Positions 46,045-54,513 of a stretch of DNA of 64,000 nucleotides are shown here, one piece after another. The notes beneath the pieces were generated by a model, which saw nothing but the letters and a program-made list of their open reading frames with translations, was not told where the DNA came from and ran no database searches. How positions within the stretch are numbered: position 1 is the stretch's first letter; every line of letters begins with the position of its first letter. The DNA is from Paenibacillus sp. 37 (GTDB taxonomy: Bacteria > Bacillota > Bacilli > Paenibacillales > Paenibacillaceae), in the NCBI RefSeq assembly GCF_008386395.1, contig NZ_CP043761.1, positions 186,001 through 250,000 of the forward strand, written 5' to 3'. The position numbers were made by a program, and so were the translations under genes.

Positions 46045-47001
46045 ATGACTATTCAAACAGCAGGTATCCACCATATTACAGCTTTCGCAGGAGATCCACA
46101 GGCCAACGTTGATTTTTATGCCGGAGTTCTGGGACTTCGTCTGGTGAAAAAAACAATCAATTTCGATGCACCTGATGTATATCATCTGTATTTTGGCGAT
46201 GAGCACGGAAGCCCAGGTACCATCATTACCTTCTTCCCATCCGCTGGATCACCACGGGGGAAAATTGGCGGAGGTCAGGTCGGCATCACTTCCTATGTCA
46301 TTCCTCCTGGGTCGATTGGCTTCTGGCAGAATCGGCTGGAACAGTATAACATTGAGGTAACCAAAACAAGTCGCTTCAATGAAGAGCTGCTTCAATTCGA
46401 AGATAGCGAAGGCTTGCGGCTTGAGCTTGTGGAACGGGAAGAGGGAGCAACCAGCACTTGGGCTCACGAAGGAATTCCAACAGATCAAGCGATTAAAGGC
46501 TTTGGCGGTGCTGTCCTGTTCAGTGTAAACCCGCAGAGAACGATGGATGCGCTTGAGAAAATTTTGGGATTTGTCAAAGTGGGTGAAAATGAAGAGTATG
46601 CCCGTTTCCGGTCGAGTGGAGACATCGGTAATGTTGTGGATGTTCCGGTAACCCGTATACCTCTGGGCATGGGTGGAGCTGGAACGGTGCATCATATTGC
46701 ATGGCGCGCCACAGATGACGTGGAACATGCACAGTGGAGTGAAGCTGTACGTGATTACGGGTACCAACCGACTCCAGTTCGGGATCGTCAGTACTTTAAC
46801 GCAATTTACTTCAGAGAAGCTGGCGGCATTCTGTTCGAGATTGCTACCGATCCTCCGGGCTTTGCCAAAGATGAACCTGCTGATTCGCTCGGACAAAAAT
46901 TGATGCTGCCAGAGTGGTTTGAGAAATACCGCCCTCAAATTGAGGACAATCTGCAACCAATCGTGGTAAGAACACTCGAACCTGCTACAACTGCGAAATA
47001 A
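46045..47001 (+). CDS. Ring-cleaving dioxygenase, VOC/glyoxalase fold (MhqO-like)
   Basis: 318 residues with two vicinal-oxygen-chelate modules: GIHHITAFAGDPQANVDFYAGVLGLRLVKKT at the start and VHHIAWRATDDVEHAQW in the second half. Metal ligands are His in IHHIT, His in VHHIA and Glu in ILFEIATD. Relatives (MhqA/MhqO) open hydroquinone-type rings and protect against quinone and catechol stress. AAGGAGG precedes the ATG at 46045. Confidence 0.9.
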   Translation: MTIQTAGIHHITAFAGDPQANVDFYAGVLGLRLVKKTINFDAPDVYHLYFGDEHGSPGTIITFFPSAGSPRGKIGGGQVGITSYVIPPGSIGFWQNRLEQYNIEVTKTSRFNEELLQFEDSEGLRLELVEREEGATSTWAHEGIPTDQAIKGFGGAVLFSVNPQRTMDALEKILGFVKVGENEEYARFRSSGDIGNVVDVPVTRIPLGMGGAGTVHHIAWRATDDVEHAQWSEAVRDYGYQPTPVRDRQYFNAIYFREAGGILFEIATDPPGFAKDEPADSLGQKLMLPEWFEKYRPQIEDNLQPIVVRTLEPATTAK

Positions 47002-47046
47002 ATTACTATATTGATTAAACTATCCATTTACACAATAACGAAGAGG

Positions 47047-47194
47047 ACAGAAGAAAACTGAAAAAGCGAAGCGTTCGCCTAAAAGCTTTCTGAAAGAAAG
47101 CTACATCGGAAGCATATGCTATCCCCGGATTTTCCCTTGAGAAAAGGGAATCGAAAAAATCTGGGGATAACAGCGATTGGAAGGTTATTCTGTC
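47047..47194 (+). repeat. Dispersed structured repeat, copy B
   Basis: Outer arms GACAGAAGAAAACT and AGGTTATTCTGTC; core AAGCGAAGCGTTCGCC and GGATAACAGCG; middle stem TATCCCCGGATTTT with AAAAAATCTGGGGATA capped by a TTCCCTT/AAAAGGGA-type hairpin. It is longer than other copies because an extra AGCTTTC/GAAAGCT hairpin is inserted after CGCC. It ends 44 bases before the LtrA-like gene. Confidence 0.75.
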
Positions 47195-47237
47195 ATCGAA
47201 GTGTATGTGTAAATGAAAATCAAAGGAGCAACGAAGG

Positions 47238-48326
47238 ATGATGGAGAAAAAGGTTACCTGGCTGGAGCTGTTTTACGATCTGCTCTTCGTAGCAGCGGTC
47301 TCCAAAGCGGGTCATGTCTTGTTACATGCCGAACACGGAGTAATTACGTTTGAATACTTAATGAAGTTTGTGCTTATTTTCATCCCTGTTTGGTGGGCAT
47401 GGGTTGGTCAGACCTTGTTTATTAACCGCTATGGTCAAGATATTCTGATCCATCGAATATTCCTCATCCTTCAGCTTCTGTCCGTTATGGTCATGACGGC
47501 GAGCCTCTCTACCCATTTTGACCAGTACTACCTGTCCTTCTTCATCGGATATATCGGTTCACGGGCGTTTACGGCCATTCAGTATCTGACGGTTCACAAG
47601 TCGAAAAGCGAGCATCAGCAGAAAGCCGCCCGGTACTTGGGCATCTGTTTCCTCATTGGAATATTGATCTCATCGGGCTCATTGTTTTTCGATTCCTGGC
47701 TGCGCTACTTGATCTTGTATGCGGGAATTGCTGTGGACATCGTACTTCCGTTGATTGGACGCAAAAATCTGGTGAAAGTACCGGTTCAGACTCATCATTT
47801 GTTGGAACGTTTCGCGTTATTTACACTTATCCTGCTAGGTGAATCGGTAGTTAGTATTATTGCCGTGCTGCAAGCCGATCATTGGGATATGAAATCCATC
47901 CTGTTTGCCGCATTTACGTCCATCTTTGTCATTGCGATATGGTGGCAGTACTTCGACAACGTGGAGAAAAAGGTCAGCAAAGAGATTCAGACTGCCGGAC
48001 AAGCGATCATATACGGACATCTGTTCATCTACATCTCCATGAGTATGATTGCTGCTTCAATTCAGCTGTTATATCAGAATCAGTTAAACTATGTGTTCAT
48101 GCTAGGGTTTGTATTTGGATCGGCGCTACTGTATTTCTTGTCGACCTCACTTGTGTTCCATCGTTACAGACACGCACATCTGCGACTGGGTCCGCGCCAT
48201 CTGGCGTTCATGGTAGGGTTACTGGTGGCATTTGTCCTTGTGGATATGGTTTACCAGGTTCCGGGTTATGTCATCATGGGCGAAGACATGTTATTCTTCC
48301 TGGTGTATGCGAAACTTACGACTTGA
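47238..48326 (+). CDS. Low temperature requirement A (LtrA) family membrane protein
   Basis: 362 residues, about ten membrane helices. The family signature TWLELFYDLLFVAAVSK is at the N-terminus, with LLERFALFTLILLGESVVSII later. LtrA was linked to growth at low temperature in Listeria; the biochemical role is unknown. AAAGGAG is upstream and the ATG at 47238 is followed by a second ATG. A structured repeat precedes it and a strong terminator follows. Confidence 0.88.
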   Translation: MMEKKVTWLELFYDLLFVAAVSKAGHVLLHAEHGVITFEYLMKFVLIFIPVWWAWVGQTLFINRYGQDILIHRIFLILQLLSVMVMTASLSTHFDQYYLSFFIGYIGSRAFTAIQYLTVHKSKSEHQQKAARYLGICFLIGILISSGSLFFDSWLRYLILYAGIAVDIVLPLIGRKNLVKVPVQTHHLLERFALFTLILLGESVVSIIAVLQADHWDMKSILFAAFTSIFVIAIWWQYFDNVEKKVSKEIQTAGQAIIYGHLFIYISMSMIAASIQLLYQNQLNYVFMLGFVFGSALLYFLSTSLVFHRYRHAHLRLGPRHLAFMVGLLVAFVLVDMVYQVPGYVIMGEDMLFFLVYAKLTT

Positions 48327-48347
48327 TATAGTGTATTAAAATGAAGA

Positions 48348-48380
48348 AAAGTCACGGACAACAGGTGTCCGTGGCTTTTT
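48348..48380 (+). terminator. Terminator after the LtrA-like gene
   Basis: AAAGTCACGGACA pairs with TGTCCGTGGCTTT, five-base loop, T run. Confidence 0.88.
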
Positions 48381-48552
48381 GTTATGCCACTAATCGTGGA
48401 CATTTTTTAATAATATAAATAATGCACAAATCTAATTTAATTTCTTCTATAGAATCTGTTAATATGAGACTATGTACAAGTGAATCTACCAGATCATATG
48501 GAATGGTCTTATTCGTTCGTAGATATGGGGATGACAATTAGGAGGGAAATCA

Positions 48553-51336
48553 TTGAGCACACATCAAATTGGAGTTCCATTGGAAGGGTTTGCAGAGTTT
48601 AGTCGTACGGTTGCCGCAGAAGGAGCCGTTTTAGTCAGAAATGAAGGCCAAGTGCTTCCACTTCGTAAAAACGAAAACGTTTCAGTTTTTGGACGGATTC
48701 AAGTCAATTATTATCGGAGCGGCACGGGTTCAGGCGGTAGTGTCCATGTAGCCTACACAACGAATCTGCTCGATGGTCTGCGCAGCAAAAAGAATATAAC
48801 GGTGAATGAAGAACTGGCAGCTGTCTATGAGAAGTGGATTGAAGAGAATCCATTTGATGATGGTGGAAAAGTATGGGCGGCCGAGCCATGGAATCAGAAA
48901 GAAATGCCTTTGACGGATGACCTGGTTGCACAGGCTAGAAGCAAATCCAGCAAAGCCATTATCGTGATTGGACGTACAGCAGGAGAAGATCAGGATAATG
49001 CGGATGCGCCAGGAAGTTACCAACTGACAGAAGATGAAAAAGCGATGCTGAAGCAAGTCACTGCGCAGTTTGAACACACAATCGTAGTGCTGAATGTCTC
49101 GAATATCATCGACATGAGCTGGTTAAACGAAACGTATCTACATCCAATCCAAGGCGTAATTTACTCCTGGCATGGCGGTATGGAGGGTGGCAACGCGATT
49201 GCTGATGTGCTGGCGGGAGACGTTACACCAAGCGGTAAACTGACAGATACGATTGCATATTCCATCGAGGATTATCCTTCGACAAGCAACTACGGCAATG
49301 AGTTCAAGAACCTGTATCAGGAAGATATCTATGTAGGTTATCGTTATTTCGAAACGTTTCGACCTGAGCGTGTTCAGTTTGAATTCGGTTACGGCCTGTC
49401 TTATACGACGTTTTTGGCTCAGCATGAAGAAGTGAAATCTGTGTCCAAAGACGGCGAAACCTACATTGAAGTTCGTGTCAATGTGACCAACTCAGGTACA
49501 ACATATGCGGGCAAAGAGGTTGTACAAGTCTATTATGAAGCACCACAAGGCAAACTGGGACAACCGGTGAAGGCTTTGGTTGCTTTTGGCAAGACAGGAT
49601 TGTTGCAGCCGGGCGAGTCAGAAATACTGACGATCAGCTTCCCGATCCATGACATGGCATCCTACGATGATGCGGGTGTTACAGGTCATGCTTCCGCATA
49701 CGTTCTGGAAGAAGGCACATATCGACTGCATGTAGGAACCAGTGTGAAACAAGTGCAGCACGTTAGCATCGATGGCCAGGATGGATATGTGATTGAATCC
49801 CTTCAATTGGTGGAGCAGCTGCAAGAAGCGATGGCGCCAACGGAAGATTTTACACGGATGAAACCAGGTGCGCGCAAGGAAGATGGATCTTATGAACTGA
49901 CGTATGCAGAAGTACCGAAACGTAAGATATCCATGGCGGACCGGATTGAGCAGAATCTTCCGCAAACGCTGGAGCAGACGGGCAACCAGGGCCACAAGCT
50001 GAGTGACGTTAAAGCTGGCAAAGTGAGTCTGGAAGCCTTCATCGCTCAACTGAGTGATCAGGATCTGGCAGCGATTGTCCGTGGCGAAGGCATGAGCAGT
50101 CCACTCGTTACTTCGGGGACGGCATCTGCATTTGGTGGTGTCAGCGACAGCCTGTTTAATTACGGTATTCCGGTAGCATGTACGGCAGATGGCCCGTCGG
50201 GTATTCGTATGGATAGTGGCGAGAAGGCAACACAGGTATCCATTGGTACGTTGCTTGCGGCGACATGGAACAAGGAGCTTGTTGAAGAGTTGTATGTGAT
50301 GGAAGGACAGGAACTGCTCAGAAATCAGGTGGATACCCTGCTCGGACCTGGACTCAATATCCGCCGGAGCCCGCTCAATGGCCGGAACTTTGAATACTTC
50401 TCCGAAGATCCACTGATCTCGGGTGTATTTGCCGCAGCATGTACGAAAGGTATCATGAAGGGTGGTTCCAATGCCACACTGAAACACTTTGCCTGTAACA
50501 ATCAGGAGAAACACCGCAGTAAAGTAGATGCTGTTGTCTCCGAACGTGCACTGCGTGAAATTTACCTGAAAGGGTTCGAAATCGCTGTAAAAGAAGGCGG
50601 AGCCAACTCCATCATGACTTCCTACAACCCGGTTAACGGACACTGGGCGGCATCCAACTACGACCTGAACACCACGATTTTGCGTGGCGAATGGAATTTC
50701 GACGGAATCGTAATGACCGACTGGTGGGCGATTATGAATGATGTGACCGAAGGTGGAGAAGCTGATCGCAAATACACGAACTGGATGATTCGTGCACAGA
50801 ATGATCTCTACATGGTTGTACCGAACTACGGCGCAGAGATCAATGGTTGGGATGACAACACGATTGAATCCTTGGATAATGGAACATTGACTCGCGGAGA
50901 GCTGCAACGCTCGGCGATCAACATCTGCAAGTTCATCATGAATGCACCGGTGTCCGGCAGAAAGCACGAGATCGTAGAGAACGTCGCTTCGTTCCAAGCG
51001 AATGCATCTCTATCTTCTGCACAAGCTCAGGCGCTGGTGGAGAACGCACAGGTGAAACCTGCGGTAGCTGAACCCGTCTACATGAAAGTGGACGAGGCAG
51101 GTCATTATCGGATTATCGTACAGATCATGTCCCCTGAGCCGGAACTGGCTCAAAGTGCATGTAACCTGCTCCTGAATGACCAGTTGGTAACCACCATTCA
51201 GACGAATGGTACGGAAGGAAAATGGATCAGACAGAAGCTTGTCAAAGTAGACCTTGAAGCAGGACTGTATGAATTGAAACTGGACTTCACCAAACCAGGT
51301 CTCCAGATTGATTGGATCGAATTCAAGCAGGTGTAG
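48553..51336 (+). CDS. Glycoside hydrolase family 3 with permuted domain order
   Basis: 927 residues from TTG 48553 behind GGAGGG. The usual C-terminal GH3 domain comes first (AAEGAVLVRNEGQVLPL, HGGMEGGNAIADVLAGDVTPSG). A fibronectin-III-like domain follows (TYAGKEVVQVYY), and then the catalytic (alpha/beta)8 domain with LGPGLNIRRSPLNGRNFEYFSEDP and nucleophile Asp in DGIVMTDWW near residue 722. A short beta domain ends the protein. No signal peptide, so cytoplasmic. Likely a beta-glucosidase, beta-xylosidase or related enzyme on imported oligosaccharides; this inverted architecture is known in a minority of GH3 enzymes. Confidence 0.9.
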   Translation: MSTHQIGVPLEGFAEFSRTVAAEGAVLVRNEGQVLPLRKNENVSVFGRIQVNYYRSGTGSGGSVHVAYTTNLLDGLRSKKNITVNEELAAVYEKWIEENPFDDGGKVWAAEPWNQKEMPLTDDLVAQARSKSSKAIIVIGRTAGEDQDNADAPGSYQLTEDEKAMLKQVTAQFEHTIVVLNVSNIIDMSWLNETYLHPIQGVIYSWHGGMEGGNAIADVLAGDVTPSGKLTDTIAYSIEDYPSTSNYGNEFKNLYQEDIYVGYRYFETFRPERVQFEFGYGLSYTTFLAQHEEVKSVSKDGETYIEVRVNVTNSGTTYAGKEVVQVYYEAPQGKLGQPVKALVAFGKTGLLQPGESEILTISFPIHDMASYDDAGVTGHASAYVLEEGTYRLHVGTSVKQVQHVSIDGQDGYVIESLQLVEQLQEAMAPTEDFTRMKPGARKEDGSYELTYAEVPKRKISMADRIEQNLPQTLEQTGNQGHKLSDVKAGKVSLEAFIAQLSDQDLAAIVRGEGMSSPLVTSGTASAFGGVSDSLFNYGIPVACTADGPSGIRMDSGEKATQVSIGTLLAATWNKELVEELYVMEGQELLRNQVDTLLGPGLNIRRSPLNGRNFEYFSEDPLISGVFAAACTKGIMKGGSNATLKHFACNNQEKHRSKVDAVVSERALREIYLKGFEIAVKEGGANSIMTSYNPVNGHWAASNYDLNTTILRGEWNFDGIVMTDWWAIMNDVTEGGEADRKYTNWMIRAQNDLYMVVPNYGAEINGWDDNTIESLDNGTLTRGELQRSAINICKFIMNAPVSGRKHEIVENVASFQANASLSSAQAQALVENAQVKPAVAEPVYMKVDEAGHYRIIVQIMSPEPELAQSACNLLLNDQLVTTIQTNGTEGKWIRQKLVKVDLEAGLYELKLDFTKPGLQIDWIEFKQV

Positions 51337-51342
51337 AGATAA

Positions 51343-51386
51343 ACAGAAATATCTTGTGATAGCAGCAATCAAAAGGTTGTTCTGTC
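51343..51386 (+). repeat. Probable remnant of the dispersed structured repeat (copy E)
   Basis: ACAGAAATATCTT pairs imperfectly with AAGGTTGTTCTGT, as the outer arms of copy B do. GATAGCAGCAATCAAAAGG resembles the right-hand core GATAACAGCGATTGGAAGG. The central stem is missing. It begins seven bases after the GH3 stop. Confidence 0.4.
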
Positions 51387-51413
51387 ATCCAAAGCAGAAT
51401 ACGTTGGTATATG

Positions 51414-51444
51414 ACAAAGGACACTGCACGCGGGTGTCCTTTGT
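51414..51444 (+). terminator. Probable terminator after GH3
   Basis: ACAAAGGACAC pairs with GTGTCCTTTGT around a nine-base loop. The T run after it is weak (TGTAAC). Confidence 0.5.
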
Positions 51445-51524
51445 TGTAACACAGAATAGCTACTGTTATGATAGTGTTATGAGATTCGTAGTTCTGAACA
51501 ATGGGGTCAGGGGTGTTGCGAGGA

Positions 51525-51716
51525 ATGAGAAATTATAATTTTATGAGTCCAATCCTGCTAGTTGTGGTGGCGCTGATTGTAAGAGGCCTGGTGACTAACC
51601 TGGGAGTCCTTTTCGGACTATCACAAGAAGTGGCGAGTAATATTGCCATGATAGCCATGATTATTGCTGCACTGATTATGTTTAATCGAATGACGAAGGC
51701 TCGGCGTAGAAAATAG
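51525..51716 (+). CDS. Small two-helix membrane protein (63 aa)
   Basis: Two hydrophobic helices (about 7-27 and 35-54) and a basic end KARRRK that should remain in the cytoplasm. No family recognised. The start at 51525 uses AGGGGTG nine bases upstream; an in-frame ATG at 51501 has no site. A strong terminator follows, which supports a real short transcript. Confidence 0.55.
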   Translation: MRNYNFMSPILLVVVALIVRGLVTNLGVLFGLSQEVASNIAMIAMIIAALIMFNRMTKARRRK

Positions 51717-51753
51717 AAAAAGCTCGGATAACCAGAAGGTTATCCAAGACATG

Positions 51754-51778
51754 AAGACACCCTCCGGGTGTCTTTTTT
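51754..51778 (+). terminator. Terminator after the small membrane protein
   Basis: AAGACACCC pairs with GGGTGTCTT with a three-base loop, then six T. Confidence 0.88.
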
Positions 51779-52252
51779 GTATTGACGTACTGATCCTAAC
51801 GTTTTAGACTATTGCTAATAAATAATAACATTGTAAATAACAAAAATAACAAAATTAAAAACAGGTAAAGTATTTATGTTCGTTGCACTCTCTATTTGCC
51901 AGCTCCCCCATTGCGATCCCAAAGGAGAACCCATTCATGAAGATCATTGCCTACGAACAATATATCTTTCAGGAAGGTCGACCTATTCGGATTGCGATCT
52001 GGAAGCTGACCGTTGCCCACAATGATGAAGAAGGATCGCAGGAGCGCTGATGAAGCGTTCAGTCGGTCCTTTATGTCATGGATCAGGCTGTGTGCAGTTC
52101 GAGTGATGGGTAACGATACGGGTTAACGGTGCGAGGGTCGGGTGAGAACACAGGATTATACTTTCGGAAGTATCTACTTACGACTTCATGCCTGCTGATG
52201 AGCACCTTATTACGCTGGACTAATTTTCAATGAAGTGAAGGGAGCGATCCTT
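51779..52252 (+). other. Intergenic region before cutC
   Basis: About 470 bases. The first part is very AT-rich (51800-51870). A short open frame with a good ribosome site at 51937 is listed separately. Nothing else is recognised; the cutC promoter must lie here. Confidence 0.35.
51937..52050 (+). CDS. Candidate small protein (37 aa)
   Basis: AAAGGAG (51921-51927) stands ten bases before the ATG. The frame encodes MKIIAYEQYIFQEGRPIRIA and ends with an acidic EEGSQER. No family recognised; it could be a leader peptide, a small protein or the decayed start of a larger gene. Its stop overlaps another ATG (TGATG) that opens an 18-codon frame. Confidence 0.35.
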   Translation: MKIIAYEQYIFQEGRPIRIAIWKLTVAHNDEEGSQER

Positions 52253-53020
52253 ATGGAAAGACAGCCTGTATTGGAAGTCATTGCTGTGGATGTGGAAGAT
52301 GCCAAGGCAGCTGAGGAGGGAGGGGCCGATCGGATTGAGCTGGTGTCTGCGATGTCTGAAGGGGGGCTTACTCCAAGTTATGGCGTTATGGAGCATGTCG
52401 TATCCCAGGTTTCCATTCCGGTGTATGTCATGATCCGTCCCCACAGCCGCTCGTTCCGCTATAGCGCAGATGACATCCACGCCATGACCCGTGATATTCG
52501 CGTGGCGAAGGAACTTGGAGCCGCTGGCATCGTGATCGGAGCCCTCTCGGGAGAGGGTGAAGTGGACCTTCTATCCTTGCAATCATGTATGGCGGAAGCT
52601 CAGGGTTTGGGCGTTACGTTTCATCGTGCAATTGATGTGAGCGCAAGCCTGACTGAGGCACTCAAGGCCATTAACACAATGGGCAACGTGGAGCGTGTGC
52701 TTACATCGGGAGGGAAACGGACAGCGCCTGAAGCCATACTGGAACTGAAACAGCTTCAGGAACTGGGGCAAACCTTGAACATCGCTGTCATGGCAGGGTC
52801 TGGGGTCACCATAGAGGGAATTGAAACGCTAGTGAGTCAGACGGGTATCACGGAGATCCATATGGGATCAGGTGTACGCCGTGAAGGAAGCTTTGACCAT
52901 CCCGCAGATTCGCAGCTTATCTCTCAAGCCAAGCAGCAGTTATTGCATGCATCACAGCCATTTATGGACAGTAGTGCAATCCGTAACGGTCCAAAAAGCA
53001 AGGGTGGTCCAGTGACATAG
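52253..53020 (+). CDS. cutC: CutC-family protein
   Basis: 255 residues, TIM barrel. LEVIAVDVEDAKAAEEGGADRIELVSAMSEGGLTPS and FHRAIDVS are family signatures. It was named for copper homeostasis, but in Firmicutes it is often found beside sugar-hydrolase genes as here, so a carbohydrate-related role is possible. The ATG at 52253 follows AAGGGAG (52238-52244). It stands 31 bases before the GH29 gene, with which it is probably cotranscribed. Confidence 0.88.
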   Translation: MERQPVLEVIAVDVEDAKAAEEGGADRIELVSAMSEGGLTPSYGVMEHVVSQVSIPVYVMIRPHSRSFRYSADDIHAMTRDIRVAKELGAAGIVIGALSGEGEVDLLSLQSCMAEAQGLGVTFHRAIDVSASLTEALKAINTMGNVERVLTSGGKRTAPEAILELKQLQELGQTLNIAVMAGSGVTIEGIETLVSQTGITEIHMGSGVRREGSFDHPADSQLISQAKQQLLHASQPFMDSSAIRNGPKSKGGPVT

Positions 53021-53051
53021 GAATGCACGAAATAAAAGGAGGGATAACACC

Positions 53052-54512
53052 ATGAATCATGAACTGCAATCAGCCGAATGGATTACAACCGCAGCGCAGA
53101 TCCGCCCATCCGAACGCCAGTTGAGATGGCAGGAGATGGAGTTTTACGGGTTTATTCATTTTACGGTAAATACATTCACGGATCGGGAATGGGGTACTGG
53201 AGAGGAAGACCCGTCGATCTTCAATCCTTCTGAACTGAGCGCAGCGCAATGGGTGCAGGCGTGCAAGGCTGCCGGGATGAAAGGGCTGATTTTGACATGT
53301 AAGCATCATGATGGATTTTGTTTGTGGCCAAGCCAGTTTACAGCCCACACGGTCGCGGCCAGTCCATGGAGGAATGGTGCTGGGGATTTGGTTCGGGAAG
53401 TCGCCGATGCCTGCCGTGAGGGCGGATTGAAGTTCGGCGTGTACCTGTCTCCTTGGGATCGGCATGAAGCCACGTATGGAGATTCCGAGAGGTATAACGA
53501 GTTTTTCCTCGATCAGTTACGAGAGCTACTCACGAATTACGGGGACATCTTCTGTGTATGGTTCGATGGCGCGTGTGGTGAGGGTCCGAATGGCAAAAGG
53601 CAGATCTACGACTGGGAAGCCTATTATGCGCTTATTCGTGAACTCCAGCCCGATGCTGTCATCTCGGTATGCGGACCGGATGTTCGTTGGTGTGGCAATG
53701 AAGCGGGGCATACGCGGGAATCGGAATGGAGCGTTGTGCCTGCGCATATGCAGGATAATGAGAAGATTCAGGAGCAATCACAGCAGGTGGATGATGGTGA
53801 GTTTGCCACAAGGATTAATACGCAGGACAGTGATTTGGGAAGCCGAGAGGTCATTCGTTCCCAAGGCAAGCAACTGATCTGGTATCCTGCCGAGGTGAAT
53901 ACCTCCATTCGCCCGGGATGGTTCTATCATGAAAGTGAAGATGATCAGGTCAAAACATTGGAAGAACTGCTCGCCGTCTATTATGGCGCAGTGGGGGGCA
54001 ACACCACCTTTTTGCTCAATTTGCCACCGGATACGCGTGGTCTCATTCACGAACGTGATGTGGAGCGACTACAGGAACTGGGTGATTCGCTACGTACCAT
54101 TTTTCAGGAAAATTTGGCCTTGCAGGCGCTTGTAAAAGCATCGGAGACGATGGATGAACAACATGCTGTATCGGAGGTGCTGACGGAACGACGGGATACG
54201 TACTGGTGTCCTCATGAAGGAACGGAGCAGGCTTGGATCGAGCTGGATTTGCAGGAGGAAACGACGTTTGACCGGGTGGTGCTGATGGAACATATCGAGA
54301 CAGGCCAACGGATTGAGCGTTTTACACTGGAGTCACAGAGGGCAGATGGGGGTTGGGAGGCGTTCTACACGGGGACTGTGGTGGGGTATAAACGAATTTG
54401 CTGTTTCCCCCAGGTCACATTGAGAAGGATGCGATTAACCATTCATGAATCCAGATGGTATCCTACGTTGTCCGGGTTAGGCATATATCTGAGCGAGCGG
54501 GGAGGGGTGTAA
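53052..54512 (+). CDS. Alpha-L-fucosidase-like GH29, first copy
   Basis: 486 residues. FIHFTVNTFTDREWGTGEEDPSIFNPSEL, LTCKHHDGFCLWPS and the nucleophile Asp in CVWFDGACGEG (near 172) place it in GH29. The C-terminal ~130 residues look like an F5/8-type carbohydrate-binding domain. No signal peptide. It would hydrolyse terminal alpha-L-fucose from imported oligosaccharides and resembles the subfamily active on 1,3/1,4-linked fucose. Its stop is one base before the GH35 start. Confidence 0.9.
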   Translation: MNHELQSAEWITTAAQIRPSERQLRWQEMEFYGFIHFTVNTFTDREWGTGEEDPSIFNPSELSAAQWVQACKAAGMKGLILTCKHHDGFCLWPSQFTAHTVAASPWRNGAGDLVREVADACREGGLKFGVYLSPWDRHEATYGDSERYNEFFLDQLRELLTNYGDIFCVWFDGACGEGPNGKRQIYDWEAYYALIRELQPDAVISVCGPDVRWCGNEAGHTRESEWSVVPAHMQDNEKIQEQSQQVDDGEFATRINTQDSDLGSREVIRSQGKQLIWYPAEVNTSIRPGWFYHESEDDQVKTLEELLAVYYGAVGGNTTFLLNLPPDTRGLIHERDVERLQELGDSLRTIFQENLALQALVKASETMDEQHAVSEVLTERRDTYWCPHEGTEQAWIELDLQEETTFDRVVLMEHIETGQRIERFTLESQRADGGWEAFYTGTVVGYKRICCFPQVTLRRMRLTIHESRWYPTLSGLGIYLSERGGV

Positions 54513-54513
54513 C

